DNA from: Leifsonia xyli
GTDB lineage: Bacteria; Actinomycetota; Actinomycetes; Actinomycetales; Microbacteriaceae
Length of the DNA: 64,000 bases
NCBI GenBank assembly: GCA_001647635.1
Contig: CP014761.1
Coordinates: 434,001 to 498,000, forward strand
Direction of reading: 5' to 3'
Shown: positions 26,243 through 35,902 of the stretch, piece after piece
Layout: each line of letters opens with the position of its first letter
Position numbering within the stretch: position 1 is the first letter of the stretch
Program-made: the position numbers and the translations under genes
The notes under the pieces: model-generated
Seen by the model: only the letters and a program-made list of their open reading frames with translations
What the model was told of the DNA's origin: nothing
Databases searched by the model: none

Positions 26243-26731
26243 ATGATCCCCCTGACCGAGAATCAGATCCGCTCCTCCTTCGTCAACGCGTCCCAGCGTG
26301 AGCGCAAGGAGGCCACCCTCCCCGACCTGGCGCAGCTGCGCTTCGACGACCTCGACTACCTGGGCTGGCGTGACCGCAAGCAGCCGGCGCTCGGGTACGT
26401 CGTCGCCGTCGTCGACGGCGAGCCCGTCGGCGTGCTGCTCCGGCTGGCCGACGGCCGCATCCGCTCGCGTCCCCAGTGCTCGTGGTGCGAGGACGTGCAC
26501 CTCCCTAACGACGTCGTCTTCTTCATCGCGAAGCGCGCGGGAAAGGCGGGCCGCAACGGCAACACGCTCGGCACGCTCGTCTGCGCCGACTTCCAGTGCT
26601 CCGCGAACGTCCGCAAGCGGCCGCCGACCGCCTACGTCGGTTTCGACGTCGAGGCGGCCAGGCAGCAGCGGATCGACGCGCTTCGGGAGCACGTGGACGC
26701 CTTCGTCCGCCGGGTAATGGACGGCGACTGA
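26243..26731 (+). CDS. FBP-domain (FusB-like EF-G-binding) zinc protein
   Basis: A 162-residue protein. It has an N-terminal helical part (ENQIRSSFVNASQRERKEAT) and a C-terminal treble-clef with CSWC at about residue 82 and CADFQC at about residue 115, likely binding zinc. This matches the FBP domain shared with FusB/FusC, which bind elongation factor G and release it from fusidic-acid-stalled ribosomes. Chromosomal actinobacterial members are mostly untested. The leader frame and hairpins upstream suggest induction by ribosome stalling. Confidence 0.8.
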   Translation: MIPLTENQIRSSFVNASQRERKEATLPDLAQLRFDDLDYLGWRDRKQPALGYVVAVVDGEPVGVLLRLADGRIRSRPQCSWCEDVHLPNDVVFFIAKRAGKAGRNGNTLGTLVCADFQCSANVRKRPPTAYVGFDVEAARQQRIDALREHVDAFVRRVMDGD

Positions 26732-26756
26732 TGACGCCACTGCGGGAGGCCGCCGC

Positions 26757-27599
26757 TCAGGCCGCCTCCCGCAGGAAGTCCTGGTGCCGATAGCCGTCGT
26801 CGTCGAGGATGGCGACGGTCGACTCCTCCACCTCGATGAATGCACCGGGCATGTCCGTCAGCGGCTCTGAGACCACCACCTTCGCCTTCTCGCCGAACAC
26901 GTCGAGCCTCGCCGCATCCGGGTACAGCTCGCGCAGCTCCGGGATGGCCGTCGAGTGGAACAGGGTCCGGCTCTTGTGCGCCGTGGAGTAGCGGAAGGCC
27001 CACAGGGTGCGGCCGTCCGACACCGCGACCGTGCCCTGCATCGGGTACTGGATTCCGACCTTCCTCCCCTCCTCCTCGACCCGGCGGATCGCGCGCCCGA
27101 GCCCGGCGATGGGGTCGTCCTGCAGACCCTCCGTGAGGGCGAGGTAGAACAGCACCTCGGAGTCCGTCGTGCCGTGGATGAGCGGGTACAGCGAGGGGTC
27201 GACGGCGAAGGACAGCTCGCGCTTGGTCTTCGTGAACCCGTCGAGGAAGCCGTTGTGCATGAACAGCCAGTTCTCGTAGCGGAACGGGTGGCAGTTGCTC
27301 TGCTGGATGGGCGGTCCGGCCGCCGCGCGCACGTGCCCGAAGAACAGCGGGCTGCTGATGGCGTTGGTGAGCTCGCGGAGGTTCTCGTCGTGCCACGCCG
27401 GCTCGATGCTGTGGAAGAGGGACGGTGTGGCCCCCTGCACTGGGTCGCCGCCGTACCAGCCGAACCCGAAGCCGTCGCCGTTCACGGTCTCGTTGCCGAG
27501 CGGCGAGTTGAGCGACTGGGCGACCAGCGAGTGCTGCGTGTCCAGGATGAGCTCGGCGGGCTTCAACGGCTCCCCCGAGTATGCGAGCCAACGGCACAT
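26757..27599 (-). CDS. class II glutamine amidotransferase (EgtC-like)
   Basis: A 280-residue Ntn-hydrolase. The start MCRWLAYSGEP places the catalytic Cys at position 2; NGDGFGFGWY, FFGHVRAAAG and FMHNGFLDGF are class II amidotransferase motifs. EgtC of ergothioneine synthesis has this form, but no other egt gene is here, so the substrate is open. The start at 27599 follows GAGGAAAG. Confidence 0.85.
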   Translation of the reverse strand: MCRWLAYSGEPLKPAELILDTQHSLVAQSLNSPLGNETVNGDGFGFGWYGGDPVQGATPSLFHSIEPAWHDENLRELTNAISSPLFFGHVRAAAGPPIQQSNCHPFRYENWLFMHNGFLDGFTKTKRELSFAVDPSLYPLIHGTTDSEVLFYLALTEGLQDDPIAGLGRAIRRVEEEGRKVGIQYPMQGTVAVSDGRTLWAFRYSTAHKSRTLFHSTAIPELRELYPDAARLDVFGEKAKVVVSEPLTDMPGAFIEVEESTVAILDDDGYRHQDFLREAA

Positions 27600-27756
27600 G
27601 ACTTTCCTCCCCGAGGTTCCGGATGCGTCCGGGTGCGGACGGCCGCACCCTAACCCGCGGCGACGCATGGCGGGAATACAGAAAACGGCCGTCACTCCTT
27701 CGTCTGGGCGCTGTCAAGGCCTGGCCGCAGAACACGCGGTCCGCTTCACTGGACGC

Positions 27757-27981
27757 ATGACGACGCGCACGGTCTTCCTTCGGCAAGGGCTGGAGGTGGC
27801 GGAGATCTCGGACCACGAGTGGCGGATCAGCGATGCCGAGGCCGCCGCGCTCGGAGCACCCTCCGTCGTCGGCTTCGTCCTTCAGCTGGACGGCATGTTC
27901 GAGGTCACGCAGATCGGGCGGCCAGGGCGCCGCACGTACTTCCGGTCGTTCGACGCGGCGTTACGGGAACTGCGCGGCTGA
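27757..27981 (+). CDS. hypothetical small protein
   Basis: A 74-residue protein (TVFLRQGLEVAEISDHEWRI, later FEVTQIGRPGRRTYFRSFDA). It reads like a small beta-sheet domain with no membrane segment. I do not recognise a family. It stands alone, converging on the universal stress protein. Confidence 0.6.
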   Translation: MTTRTVFLRQGLEVAEISDHEWRISDAEAAALGAPSVVGFVLQLDGMFEVTQIGRPGRRTYFRSFDAALRELRG

Positions 27982-28018
27982 CACGCGCTTCGGCCCGGCC
28001 GGTCGATCGCCGGCCCGG

Positions 28019-28561
28019 TCATGCGATCGTCGGCGTCGCGAGGTCTTTCGCCGTAACCGGCACCACGACGACCGGTCTCCGCTGGTCGTGCGTCAGCCGC
28101 GCGCCGACGGAGCCGGCCAGCCAGTTCTCCAGCGTGTTGGAGAAGCCGGGCCGATGCGTCCCGACGACGACGAGCCGCGCATCCGTCTCGGCCGCCAGCC
28201 GACCCAGCGCCTTGGCCGGGTCTCCCGCGAGCAGCCGCACCGACCAGGCGATCGGCGCGATGCCGGTGTCGGCCAGCGCCGACTCGATCGCGGATGTGAG
28301 TGCCAGCGCGGCTTCGCCCTCCCCCGCTCCCACCTCGGTCGGATGCAGTGACTCCTCCGCGACCTCGCCGGGCTTGTCCCACTCGGTGAGGTAGCTGTCC
28401 TCCGACACATAGGCGCAGAGCAATGGCCTGCTCAGCTCGACCGCCAGCCGAGCCGCCTCTATCAGCACGGCCCGCGATTGACCCCGGTGCACTCCGACGA
28501 TCACCGGACGGTCCCGCGCGGCGGCATCCTCCTCCCGAGCGTGGTCGCCCTCGGCGGTCAT
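28019..28561 (-). CDS. universal stress protein
   Basis: A 180-residue UspA-fold protein: RPVIVGVHRGQSRAVLIEAARLA at the start, RLVVVGTHRPGFSNTLENWLAGSVGARLTHDQRRPVVVVP at the end. The G(2)xG(9)xGS-type ATP-binding loop is present in variant form. A 16-residue acidic-basic N-terminal tail precedes the fold. The ATG overlaps the stop of the VOC gene by one base, so it is coupled to it. Confidence 0.87.
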   Translation of the reverse strand: MTAEGDHAREEDAAARDRPVIVGVHRGQSRAVLIEAARLAVELSRPLLCAYVSEDSYLTEWDKPGEVAEESLHPTEVGAGEGEAALALTSAIESALADTGIAPIAWSVRLLAGDPAKALGRLAAETDARLVVVGTHRPGFSNTLENWLAGSVGARLTHDQRRPVVVVPVTAKDLATPTIA

Positions 28562-28989
28562 CAGTCGCTCGACGCCTGCGGTGTGCCCGCGATGTTCACC
28601 AACCACTGCACGCCGAACCGGTCGATCGCCATGCCGAAGCTGTCGCCCCAGGGCGCCTTGTTGAGCGGCTCGAGCACGGTGCCGCCTTCGATCAGCTTGT
28701 CCCAGTAGCCGGTGAGCTCCGCCTCGTCGTCCCCGCTCAGCGAGATGGAGATGTTCGAGCCCTCCTGGAGGTCCATGTGGGCGGGGACGTCGGCGGCCAT
28801 CAGGGTGAAGCCGCTCGGCGACGTGAGCTGCGAGTGCATGATCAGGTCGTTGTCCGCGGGGTCTTGCGCCATCTGGTAGTCGGCGAAGGTGCTGCGCTGC
28901 ACTTCACCGCCGAAGACGGACTGGTAGAAGTCCATCGCCTCGCGCGCGGACGCGCGGAAGTTGAGGTAGGGGTTCAGGGTCGACGGCAT
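28561..28989 (-). CDS. PhnB-like VOC protein
   Basis: A 142-residue protein: LNPYLNFRASAREAMDFYQSVFGGEVQ, SQLTSPSGFTLMAADVP and APWGDSFGMAIDRFGVQWLVNI are the PhnB/3-demethylubiquinone-methyltransferase-like VOC signature. The function is unknown. AGGAGG lies before the start at 28989, and it is coupled to the stress protein behind it. Confidence 0.85.
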   Translation of the reverse strand: MPSTLNPYLNFRASAREAMDFYQSVFGGEVQRSTFADYQMAQDPADNDLIMHSQLTSPSGFTLMAADVPAHMDLQEGSNISISLSGDDEAELTGYWDKLIEGGTVLEPLNKAPWGDSFGMAIDRFGVQWLVNIAGTPQASSD

Positions 28990-29104
28990 GGTGTCCTCCT
29001 CGTGAGAGCTCGTGGATGCCCGTTCGCCGCTCAGCGTAGCGAGCGGTGCGGGCGCGTCACCAGAGCGCAGAGATCCGGAAAAGCATGCGAAGGATCGGGC
29101 TCAC

Positions 29105-30172
29105 TCAGCGCCGGTACGCGGCCACGAACAGTTCGCCGCGGATCTCACCCAATCGCCCGAGAATCCGGTCGACGAGCGCGTCGGTCACGCCGCCGGCCGA
29201 CACGTCGAACGGCCCGATCGGCTGCAGCTTTCCGCACCGCACCCGGACGACCTCCCAGCCGACGGCGCGCAGCAGGCGGTCCTTGCGGCGATCCGACTCC
29301 TCGCGCGGGCCCACGTGCTCCAGGCCGTGCCGCCCGGTGGTGTCGTACTCGATGGCGACCTTCAGCTCGGGGATGAGGATGTCCGGCCAGACCTCGAGGT
29401 GCGCGTGGAACGGCCTCGCCACCCGCACGGCGTTGGCGTCGAGCGACACATCCAGTCGCGCCGCCAGCCGCCGCTTCAACTCCGGTTCGGCGGCGGACGC
29501 GGGAACCGGCGCCCACCGACTGACGAACGCCTCCCCCACCGCGACCCGGTCGGCCCCGCCGCGCGCGTGCCGGCAGATCGGGCACCGACGCCCGCCGAGG
29601 ATGCGCTCGATCGTCGCCTGGTAAGCGGGATGGCCCTCCTGGCACTGCCACGAGAACTTCCCCGCTGTGCTGTTCGCCGACGACACCGCCACGCGTGAAC
29701 CGGGGGCCGCCATGCTCACCAGCTGCTCGCGCGTCAGCGTCTCGCGGTCGAGGCGCCGGCACAGGTAGCACCGGTCGTCGTTTGGGACGTTCTCGATGCG
29801 GCGCAGGTCGCGCGCGTGCCCGCAGATATGCAGCCCCGCATCCGGCTTCGGCATCTTCACACCGCGCGGCGCCGCCAGCTCGGCGCATTGCGGGCACCAC
29901 ACCGACCGTCGCCGGGTTCCGCCCGGGCGCGACCGCTGCTCCTCCGGCGTCGCGACGAATATGTGACCCGAGTCGCACTCCCACACCAGGTACACGTCGG
30001 CCGCGGGCGGGATCTGGGTCAGCGTGATCCCGTGGTTGAGGTCGGGATAGTACTGCCGCACGAGCACGGGATACCGCTCCCAGTCGGTGCGGTAGCGCCC
30101 GATCGGGTACGGCACCGCCGCCCTTTTCGACCACTGGCGGCGCGCCCACCACTGCTCGACGCTCTCGGTCAC
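29105..30172 (-). CDS. zinc-ribbon protein with a restriction-endonuclease-like C-terminus
   Basis: A 355-residue protein. The first 200 residues hold several treble-clef/zinc-ribbon units of the DUF4379 kind: VWECDSGHIF...WCPQC, HICGH...DDRCYLCR, FSWQCQEGHPAYQATIERILGGRRCPICR. The C-terminal part, PDILIPELKVAIEYDTTGRHG and DRLLRAVGWEVVRVRCGKL, has the D...ExK core of VSR/DUF559-type nucleases. Together this suggests a DNA-binding nuclease or repair/defence factor. No methylase or partner is adjacent. GTG 30172 is the start. Confidence 0.72.
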   Translation of the reverse strand: MTESVEQWWARRQWSKRAAVPYPIGRYRTDWERYPVLVRQYYPDLNHGITLTQIPPAADVYLVWECDSGHIFVATPEEQRSRPGGTRRRSVWCPQCAELAAPRGVKMPKPDAGLHICGHARDLRRIENVPNDDRCYLCRRLDRETLTREQLVSMAAPGSRVAVSSANSTAGKFSWQCQEGHPAYQATIERILGGRRCPICRHARGGADRVAVGEAFVSRWAPVPASAAEPELKRRLAARLDVSLDANAVRVARPFHAHLEVWPDILIPELKVAIEYDTTGRHGLEHVGPREESDRRKDRLLRAVGWEVVRVRCGKLQPIGPFDVSAGGVTDALVDRILGRLGEIRGELFVAAYRR

Positions 30173-30218
30173 CGCATCCCTCCTCTCCGGCAGAGCCTAA
30201 GCGGGGCCGCCGACACCG

Positions 30219-30974
30219 TCAGAGCACGAACGGGATGAGGGCCCGGCGCTCGGGCGGATAGTCCGGGAACGTCGAGCGGTACCAGCGGTGATTGGACACG
30301 GCCCGCGGCGCGAGGTTCGCCACGGTGTAGAGCGCGAACGCGAGGCCCGCGAGCGACCAGGTCGCGACGGCCCACCCCGTCCACTCGACGATCTCGCCGA
30401 GGTAGTTCGGGCTCGACACATAGCGGAAGCCGCCGCTGTGCGGGATGCGGTACCCGCCGCTGCCGTCGCCGCGGAGCCGCCGCAGAGTCCGGTCCGACCG
30501 CATGTTCAGCGCGAGTCCGCCCGCGAACAGCGCCACGCCGATCCAGAACCGCGGGTCCGCGAGCCAGGCGGCCGGGTACACGCCGTACTCGGAGATCCAC
30601 CGCGCGTTGACCCACGCGTTGAGCAGGTTGAACAGGATGGCCAGCAGCATGACGAGCACTGGCATCCGCGATCCCGACCGCATCAGGAACGGGTACACGA
30701 ACGCCCGGTACACGTAGTGCACCTGCCAGAGCAGCAGGAACAGCAGGGGCACGAGCTCGAAGCGGTGCTCGCCCAGCAGGTAGAACGCCGCGAAGAGGAT
30801 GGACGCCGGCGCCTCCATCACCACCCAGGCGACACGCGCCGGGACGGTCGGCCCCCACCCGCCGCGCCCGTGCCGCCCGCCGTACGGGGCGACGACGAAC
30901 AGCAGCGCGACGAAGGTGACGGCGGCGAGCAGCAGCTCGGCGTACACGAACCAGCGGTACGGTCCCTCGGGCAT
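30219..30974 (-). CDS. steroid 5-alpha-reductase C-terminal-like membrane protein
   Basis: A 251-residue polytopic protein with about six helices. FRYVSSPNYLGEIVEWTGWAVATWS and HRWYRSTFPDYPPERRALIPFVL match the catalytic end of the 3-oxo-5-alpha-steroid 4-dehydrogenase family. The bacterial substrate is unknown. Start and stop are clear; it follows the zinc-ribbon gene in the reverse direction of reading but no overlap is seen. Confidence 0.8.
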   Translation of the reverse strand: MPEGPYRWFVYAELLLAAVTFVALLFVVAPYGGRHGRGGWGPTVPARVAWVVMEAPASILFAAFYLLGEHRFELVPLLFLLLWQVHYVYRAFVYPFLMRSGSRMPVLVMLLAILFNLLNAWVNARWISEYGVYPAAWLADPRFWIGVALFAGGLALNMRSDRTLRRLRGDGSGGYRIPHSGGFRYVSSPNYLGEIVEWTGWAVATWSLAGLAFALYTVANLAPRAVSNHRWYRSTFPDYPPERRALIPFVL

Positions 30975-31081
30975 GCCGCCAGGGTAGCGGCAGAGTTCTC
31001 GTGGTGTCCGTTACCTCGGTCGCAGGCTCCCTCGGCGCTGGGGTCGCGGCATCGCTCCGCGCTGCCCTCAGCTCCACCGCG

Positions 31082-33359
31082 CTACTGCTGGGGCGCGTTG
31101 GCCGCCGCGAGCAGCCCGTCGATCATCTCCGGCGTGACCGACCCCCCGGCCATCATGCCGATGCGGCCGATCGGGAACGAGCCCATCATCTTGTCCATGG
31201 ACACGCCCTCCGGCATGATCGTCGACGCCCCCTCGAGCATCTGCGACATCCCGGCCAGCGCCTGCTGCACCATCGGACCGGCGACGGGATGCGCCATCAC
31301 CTCGGCGAGCGACGACTCGCGCGTCAGCGGCAGCCGCACCTCGTCCCCTGCGACGCCGACGGTCGCCGAGGTCCGCAGGTCACGGCTGGAGGCCCCGACC
31401 TCGACCAGGTAGTCGCCGCCCTCCACGATCCAGCGGTCGGCGCGGACGTCCCAGTACGCGAGGTCCTGGCGACGCACGAGGATCGAGACCTCGCGCGACT
31501 CCCCCGGCGCCAGTTCCACGGACGCGAACCCCTTGAGCTCGCGCGGCGCGCGCTGCACGCCCGAGCCGGGGAGCGAGATGTACGCCTGCACGACCTCGCG
31601 GCCGGCGCGCTGGCCGGTGTTCGTGACCGTCAGGCGCACCTCCAGATCGCCGTCCGCGGTCGTCGTCGCGGTCGCATCCCCGTATCCGAACGCCGTGTAC
31701 GAGAGACCGTGGCCGAACGGGAAAGCGACCTCCATGCGCCGCGCGTCGTACCAGCGGTAGCCCACGAAGATGCCCTCGCCATAGCGGACGTGCCCCTCCT
31801 CCCCCGGGAAGTTGAGGTACGCGGGGGTGTCCTCGAGCCGGAGCGGTACGGTCTCGGTCAGCTTGCCGGACGGCGCGACGGCGCCGAACAGCACGTCGGC
31901 CGTGGCCGAACCGCCAGCCTGCCCCAGCAGCCACGCCTCGACGATGGCCGGGACGGACCCGGCGAACGGCAGCGCGACCACGCCGCCGTTCGACAGCACG
32001 ACGACCGTGCGCGGATTCGCCGCGACGACCGCGTCGATGAGCGCGAGCTGGTCGGCCGGGAGGTCGATGTCCTCCCGGTCGTAGCCCTCGGACTCCAGGC
32101 GCGCAGGAAGCCCCGCGAACACGACCGCGACCGACGCGCTGGACGCGGCGGCGACGGCCTCGTCGCGCAGGCGAGCGGTCTCGTCGTCGGTGACATCCAA
32201 CGCGAGCGAGAAGCCCGGCGCGTACGACGCCTGCGGCGCGACCGTGCGGATGGAGGTGAGCGCGTCATCCAGCCGGGTCGGGTGGATCATCGACGAGCCC
32301 GCGCCCTGGTACCGCGGCTTCTCCGCGAAGGCGCCGATCACCGCGATCGACTGGTCGTCTCGCAGTGGGAGCAGCGGAGCGCCGTCGACCTCGTCGTTCT
32401 TCAGCAGCACGATGGAACGGGAGGCGGCCTCGCGGGCGAGCGCGTGGTGCGCATCCACGTCGAGCGGTCCCTCGACACGCGGGGTGACGGCCCAGCGGAC
32501 CGCGAGGTCGGCGTTGCGCTGCGCGGACGCGTCGAGCGCCGCCGCATCGAGCGTCCCGTCGTTCACGGCCGCGACGACCTGCTGGTCGGTGATCCCCCCG
32601 TACCCGGCATCTCCAGGTCGAGACCGGCCCGCAGTGCCGAGACTCGGTCGTTCACCGCGCCCCAGTCCGAGACCACCAGCCCCTCGAAGCCCCACTCGTC
32701 TCGCAGCACGTCGGTGAGCAGCCAGCGGTTCTCCGAGGCGAACACCCCGTTGATGCGGTTGTACGAGCACATCACCGTGTGCGGCTGGGCGTCCTCGACG
32801 ACCCGCTGGAAGCCGCGCAGGTAGATCTCGCGCAGTGGACGCGGGTCGACGTCGGACGAGGAGCGCATCCGGTCGTCCTCCTGATTGTTCGCCGCGAAGT
32901 GCTTCAGCGAGGCGCCGACGCCCTGCGATTGGATGCCGCGCACGATCCCGCGCCGAGCACGCCGGAGACGATCGGGTCCTCGCTGAGATACTCGAAGTTG
33001 CGGCCGCACAGCGGGGAGCGCTTGATGTTGATGCCCGGGCCGAGGATGACGGCCACGTCCTCGATGGACGACTCGACGCCCAGGGCGGTGCCGACGCGCT
33101 CGGCGAGCTCCACATCCCACGAGGAGCCGAGGGCGACCGCCGGCGGGAAGCAGGTGGCCGGGACGCTGTCGCCGATCCCGAGGTGGTCGCCGCCCTCGCG
33201 CTGCTTGCGCAGCCCGTGCGGGCCGTCGGTGAGCATCACGGACGGGATGTCGCCGACCGCCTTGGTGCGCCAGAAGCTCTCGCCGCTTGTGAGCGCCGCC
33301 TTCTCCTCGACGGTCAGTCCGCTGAGGTCGGCGCGCGCGCCTGTCGTGGTGTCGGTCAT
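31082..33359 (-). pseudogene. GH3 beta-glucosidase gene with two frameshifts
   Basis: This is a glycoside hydrolase family 3 enzyme in three frames. The N-terminal frame ([14 protein letters not shown]...DGPHGLRKQ...[14 protein letters not shown]) breaks at C-run 32947-32949. The second carries [15 protein letters not shown] and the nucleophile loop [10 protein letters not shown] and breaks at 32603-32605. The third holds the GH3-C domain and a fibronectin-III-like end. Two added bases give 759 residues, normal for the family, with all motifs kept. It probably releases glucose or xylose from oligosaccharides in the cytoplasm, since no signal peptide is seen. It precedes neither of its partners: the MFS gene is upstream in the same operon. 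Confidence 0.8.
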
Positions 33360-33381
33360 GGGGTTCCTTTCGGTGTGATGG

Positions 33382-34671
33382 TCAGCGGGTCGCCTTGATG
33401 GGCCACACGGCCAGCGCCCCCAGGATGCCGAGGACGATCGCGATCGGGAAGAGCGCGGCGTAGCCGAAGGCGAGCACGATGGCGCCGGCGACTCCCGGGG
33501 CGAGGGTCTGCGGGAGGGTGGCGGCGATGTTCACGACGCCGAGATCCTTCGCGAACGACTTCGCCGACGGGAGCACCTCGCTCATCAGCGCGGTGTCGAC
33601 GGCCTGGAACATCCCGAAGCCGAAGCCCGAGAGCACGGTCATGATGATCCAGGCGTTCACGTCCGGCCAGATCCACGGCAGCAGGAAGCCGAGGCTGACG
33701 ACAGCGGCGGAGGCGAAGACGAACGGCTTGCGGCGGCCGAACCGGTCGGAGAGCGGGCCGGAGACGATCGTCGAGATGATGATCCCGACCAGGCTCAGCA
33801 GGCCGAGCAGCGGGATGAGCTGTTCCGGGTGCTCGACGTGGAAGTAGTCGGTGAGCAGGAACAGCTGGAAGCCGGTCACCGCGAAGTAGCCGGTGTAGAG
33901 GAGCAGCCGGCCGGTGAACGCCCAGAAGAAGTCGGGATGCGCGATCGGGTTCACCCAGAAGGTCTTGAGGAACTGGACGAAGGTGAACGGCTCGCGCTCG
34001 AGGCGGGTGCTCGAGTAGTCCGGGTTGAACAGGACGAACAGGCTCAGCACGACGAGCGAGAACACGGCGAAGAACACGTACCCGACGGTGAGGCTGTTGA
34101 AGAAGAGGGAGCCGACGATCTGGCCGCCGAGAGCGCCCACCATGAGGCCGATGCCGGACAGCGCGGCGAAGGTGCCGCGGCGCTTGAGCGGGACGCGGTC
34201 GGGCATGATCGCGGTCAGCGGGCCCTGCGCGAAGTTGTAGCTGATCTGCACCAGCGTCCAGGCGATGACCACGCCGACCAGGGTGTTCGCGAAGGCGAGC
34301 CCGATCAGCGACAGGCCGCCCGCGAGTGAGCCGATGACGATCCAGGGCGCGCGCCTCCCGAAGCGGGACCGCGTCCGGTCGGAGATCTGCCCCGCGATCG
34401 GCTGCGCGATCATCGCGGCGAAGGCGCCGATCGTCGCCGCGATCGTCAGGTTGGCGACCTTGTCCTGCTCGCCGAACAGCACGGTGATCTGCTGTGGGAG
34501 CAGGATGCCCGGCAGCGCGCCCCAGATCAGGTAGATGCCGAGGTTGGCGGGGACGATCCACAGCATCAGGCGGCCGAGGCCCTTGATCGGCGCGGGCGGG
34601 TCGTCGTTCCCGGCTGCGGTGCCGACGAAGGTGTTGGTCGTGACCGGTGGGACGGAGGTGTCTGACGTCAT
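33382..34671 (-). CDS. MFS sugar transporter
   Basis: A 429-residue 12-helix transporter. [20 protein letters not shown] is MFS motif A with an RxGRR loop, and [16 protein letters not shown] repeats it in the second half, as in the glycoside-pentoside-hexuronide/sugar type. Asp/Arg residues line the loops. ATG 34671 follows GAGAGGACC. It lies 22 bases upstream of GH3 in the same direction, so it probably imports the oligosaccharide that GH3 cuts, both under the divergent TetR. Confidence 0.82.
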   Translation of the reverse strand: MTSDTSVPPVTTNTFVGTAAGNDDPPAPIKGLGRLMLWIVPANLGIYLIWGALPGILLPQQITVLFGEQDKVANLTIAATIGAFAAMIAQPIAGQISDRTRSRFGRRAPWIVIGSLAGGLSLIGLAFANTLVGVVIAWTLVQISYNFAQGPLTAIMPDRVPLKRRGTFAALSGIGLMVGALGGQIVGSLFFNSLTVGYVFFAVFSLVVLSLFVLFNPDYSSTRLEREPFTFVQFLKTFWVNPIAHPDFFWAFTGRLLLYTGYFAVTGFQLFLLTDYFHVEHPEQLIPLLGLLSLVGIIISTIVSGPLSDRFGRRKPFVFASAAVVSLGFLLPWIWPDVNAWIIMTVLSGFGFGMFQAVDTALMSEVLPSAKSFAKDLGVVNIAATLPQTLAPGVAGAIVLAFGYAALFPIAIVLGILGALAVWPIKATR

Positions 34672-34688
34672 TGTCGTGGGGGTCCTCT

Positions 34689-34709
34689 CACCATCCACCG
34701 TGGATGGTG
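34689..34709. promoter_or_regulatory. palindromic operator of the sugar operon
   Basis: CACCATCCAC at 34689-34698 and GTGGATGGTG at 34700-34709 are exact reverse complements around one C. The site lies 18 bases upstream of the transporter start and faces the divergent TetR gene. Confidence 0.65.
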
Positions 34710-34710
34710 G

Positions 34711-34735
34711 CAAAACCTTACGTCACTCGGTTTTG
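34711..34735. promoter_or_regulatory. second inverted repeat in the MFS-TetR gap
   Basis: CAAAACC at 34711-34717 pairs with GGTTTTG at 34729-34735 around an 11-nt centre. The wide spacing suits a LacI/TetR-type site or a promoter-overlapping operator, next to the first palindrome. Confidence 0.45.
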
Positions 34736-34770
34736 GAAAAGCAAGCGTCGTTCGGGTTTATGCTCGGGTC

Positions 34771-35382
34771 ATGGCACGACGGGGCGCGTACGCGAAGGGT
34801 GTGGCCAAGCGGGAGGAGATCCTGGAGGCCGCGCTCGACGTCATCGCGCGCGAGGGCTGGCATGGCGCGTCGGTGAAGGAGCTGGCCGAGGCCGTCGGGC
34901 TGTCGCAGGCCGGGTTGCTGCACTACTTCGGCAGCAAGGACGAGCTGTTCACCGCCATCCTCCGCAAGCGCGATGAGGTGGATGCGCGGCGTTTCGGCGG
35001 CATCGACGAGAACCCGGGCATCGAGCGGATGCGGGAGGGTTTCGTCGGGATCGTCCGGCACAACGCGGAGGTCCCGGGGCTGGTGCAGCTGTTCTCGCGG
35101 ATGGCCGTGGAGGCCGGCGAAGAGACGCATCCCGCCCACGCGTACTTCGTCGAGCGCAGCGAGGCCCTGCGGCGGATGTTCGCCCGGGCGCTGGCCCAGC
35201 GCCAGGAGTCCGGCGACCTGCCGGACGGCGTCGACCCCGAGACGCTGGCCCGCGTCGTCCAGGCGGTCTCCGACGGCATGCAGCTGCAGTGGCTGCAGGA
35301 CCCGACGGTCGACATGGCCGCGACGGTGGATGCGATGTTCACGCTCCTGGCCGCCCGCTCCCCCGCCGCCCGCGACATCTAG
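34771..35382 (+). CDS. TetR-family regulator of the sugar operon
   Basis: A 203-residue TetR protein: KREEILEAALDVIAREGWHGASVKELAEAVGLSQAGLLHYFGSKDELFTAIL is a textbook TetR DNA-binding domain. The C-terminal part is helical. It is divergent from the MFS-GH3 operon, with two inverted repeats in between, and is probably its regulator. Confidence 0.85.
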   Translation: MARRGAYAKGVAKREEILEAALDVIAREGWHGASVKELAEAVGLSQAGLLHYFGSKDELFTAILRKRDEVDARRFGGIDENPGIERMREGFVGIVRHNAEVPGLVQLFSRMAVEAGEETHPAHAYFVERSEALRRMFARALAQRQESGDLPDGVDPETLARVVQAVSDGMQLQWLQDPTVDMAATVDAMFTLLAARSPAARDI

Positions 35383-35388
35383 TTGCCG

Positions 35389-35426
35389 CAACACGCCGTT
35401 ACCGCCGATGGCGTAGCGGCGTGTTG
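35389..35426. terminator. hairpin after the TetR gene
   Basis: CAACACGCCG at 35389-35398 pairs with CGGCGTGTTG at 35417-35426, and an inner CGCC/GGCG stem extends it. It starts 6 bases after the TetR stop. Confidence 0.75.
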
Positions 35427-35486
35427 AGTCACATAGACGAGTGGTGGGGCTTGCGCGGCGCCGGCGGGGCAAGCCTAAGCTCCGGT

Positions 35487-35846
35487 ATGGATGGCGATGC
35501 GGCGCTCGAGGTCACGTACCGGAGCTATCTGGTGCGCTGTAATGAGCACCGGTTCGACACGCTGGGCGACTTCGTCCACGATCGCGTCGAGGTCAACGAC
35601 CGGGTGATGAGCGTTCGCGAGTACGGCGACGGGCTCGCCGAAGTGATCGCGCTCCTCCCCGACTTCCATTGGGAGATTCGGCACCTGGTGATCGACGAGC
35701 CCTGGCTGGCGGCGCACCTCGGCGACTCGGGCACGACGCCGAGCGGTGGGACCGTACGGCTCCCGGAGTTCGCCGTCTACCGCTTCGACGAAGGACGAAT
35801 CACGTCGGTATGGGGAGATCTCGACCGCGACCGGCTGCTTCCTTGA
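35487..35846 (+). CDS. SnoaL-like ester cyclase family protein
   Basis: A 119-residue NTF2-fold protein: LEVTYRSYLVRCNEHRFDTLGDFVHDRVEVNDRV, DFHWEIRHLVIDEPWLAAHL, FAVYRFDEGRITSVWGDLDRD. Relatives act as ester cyclases or have no known substrate. It lies alone between a terminator and tRNA-Val. Confidence 0.7.
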   Translation: MDGDAALEVTYRSYLVRCNEHRFDTLGDFVHDRVEVNDRVMSVREYGDGLAEVIALLPDFHWEIRHLVIDEPWLAAHLGDSGTTPSGGTVRLPEFAVYRFDEGRITSVWGDLDRDRLLP

Positions 35847-35902
35847 GTTGTGTCGGCACCGCGTCGCGGCTCAGCAGCGAACCGACGACGATGCAGAGAT
35901 CG

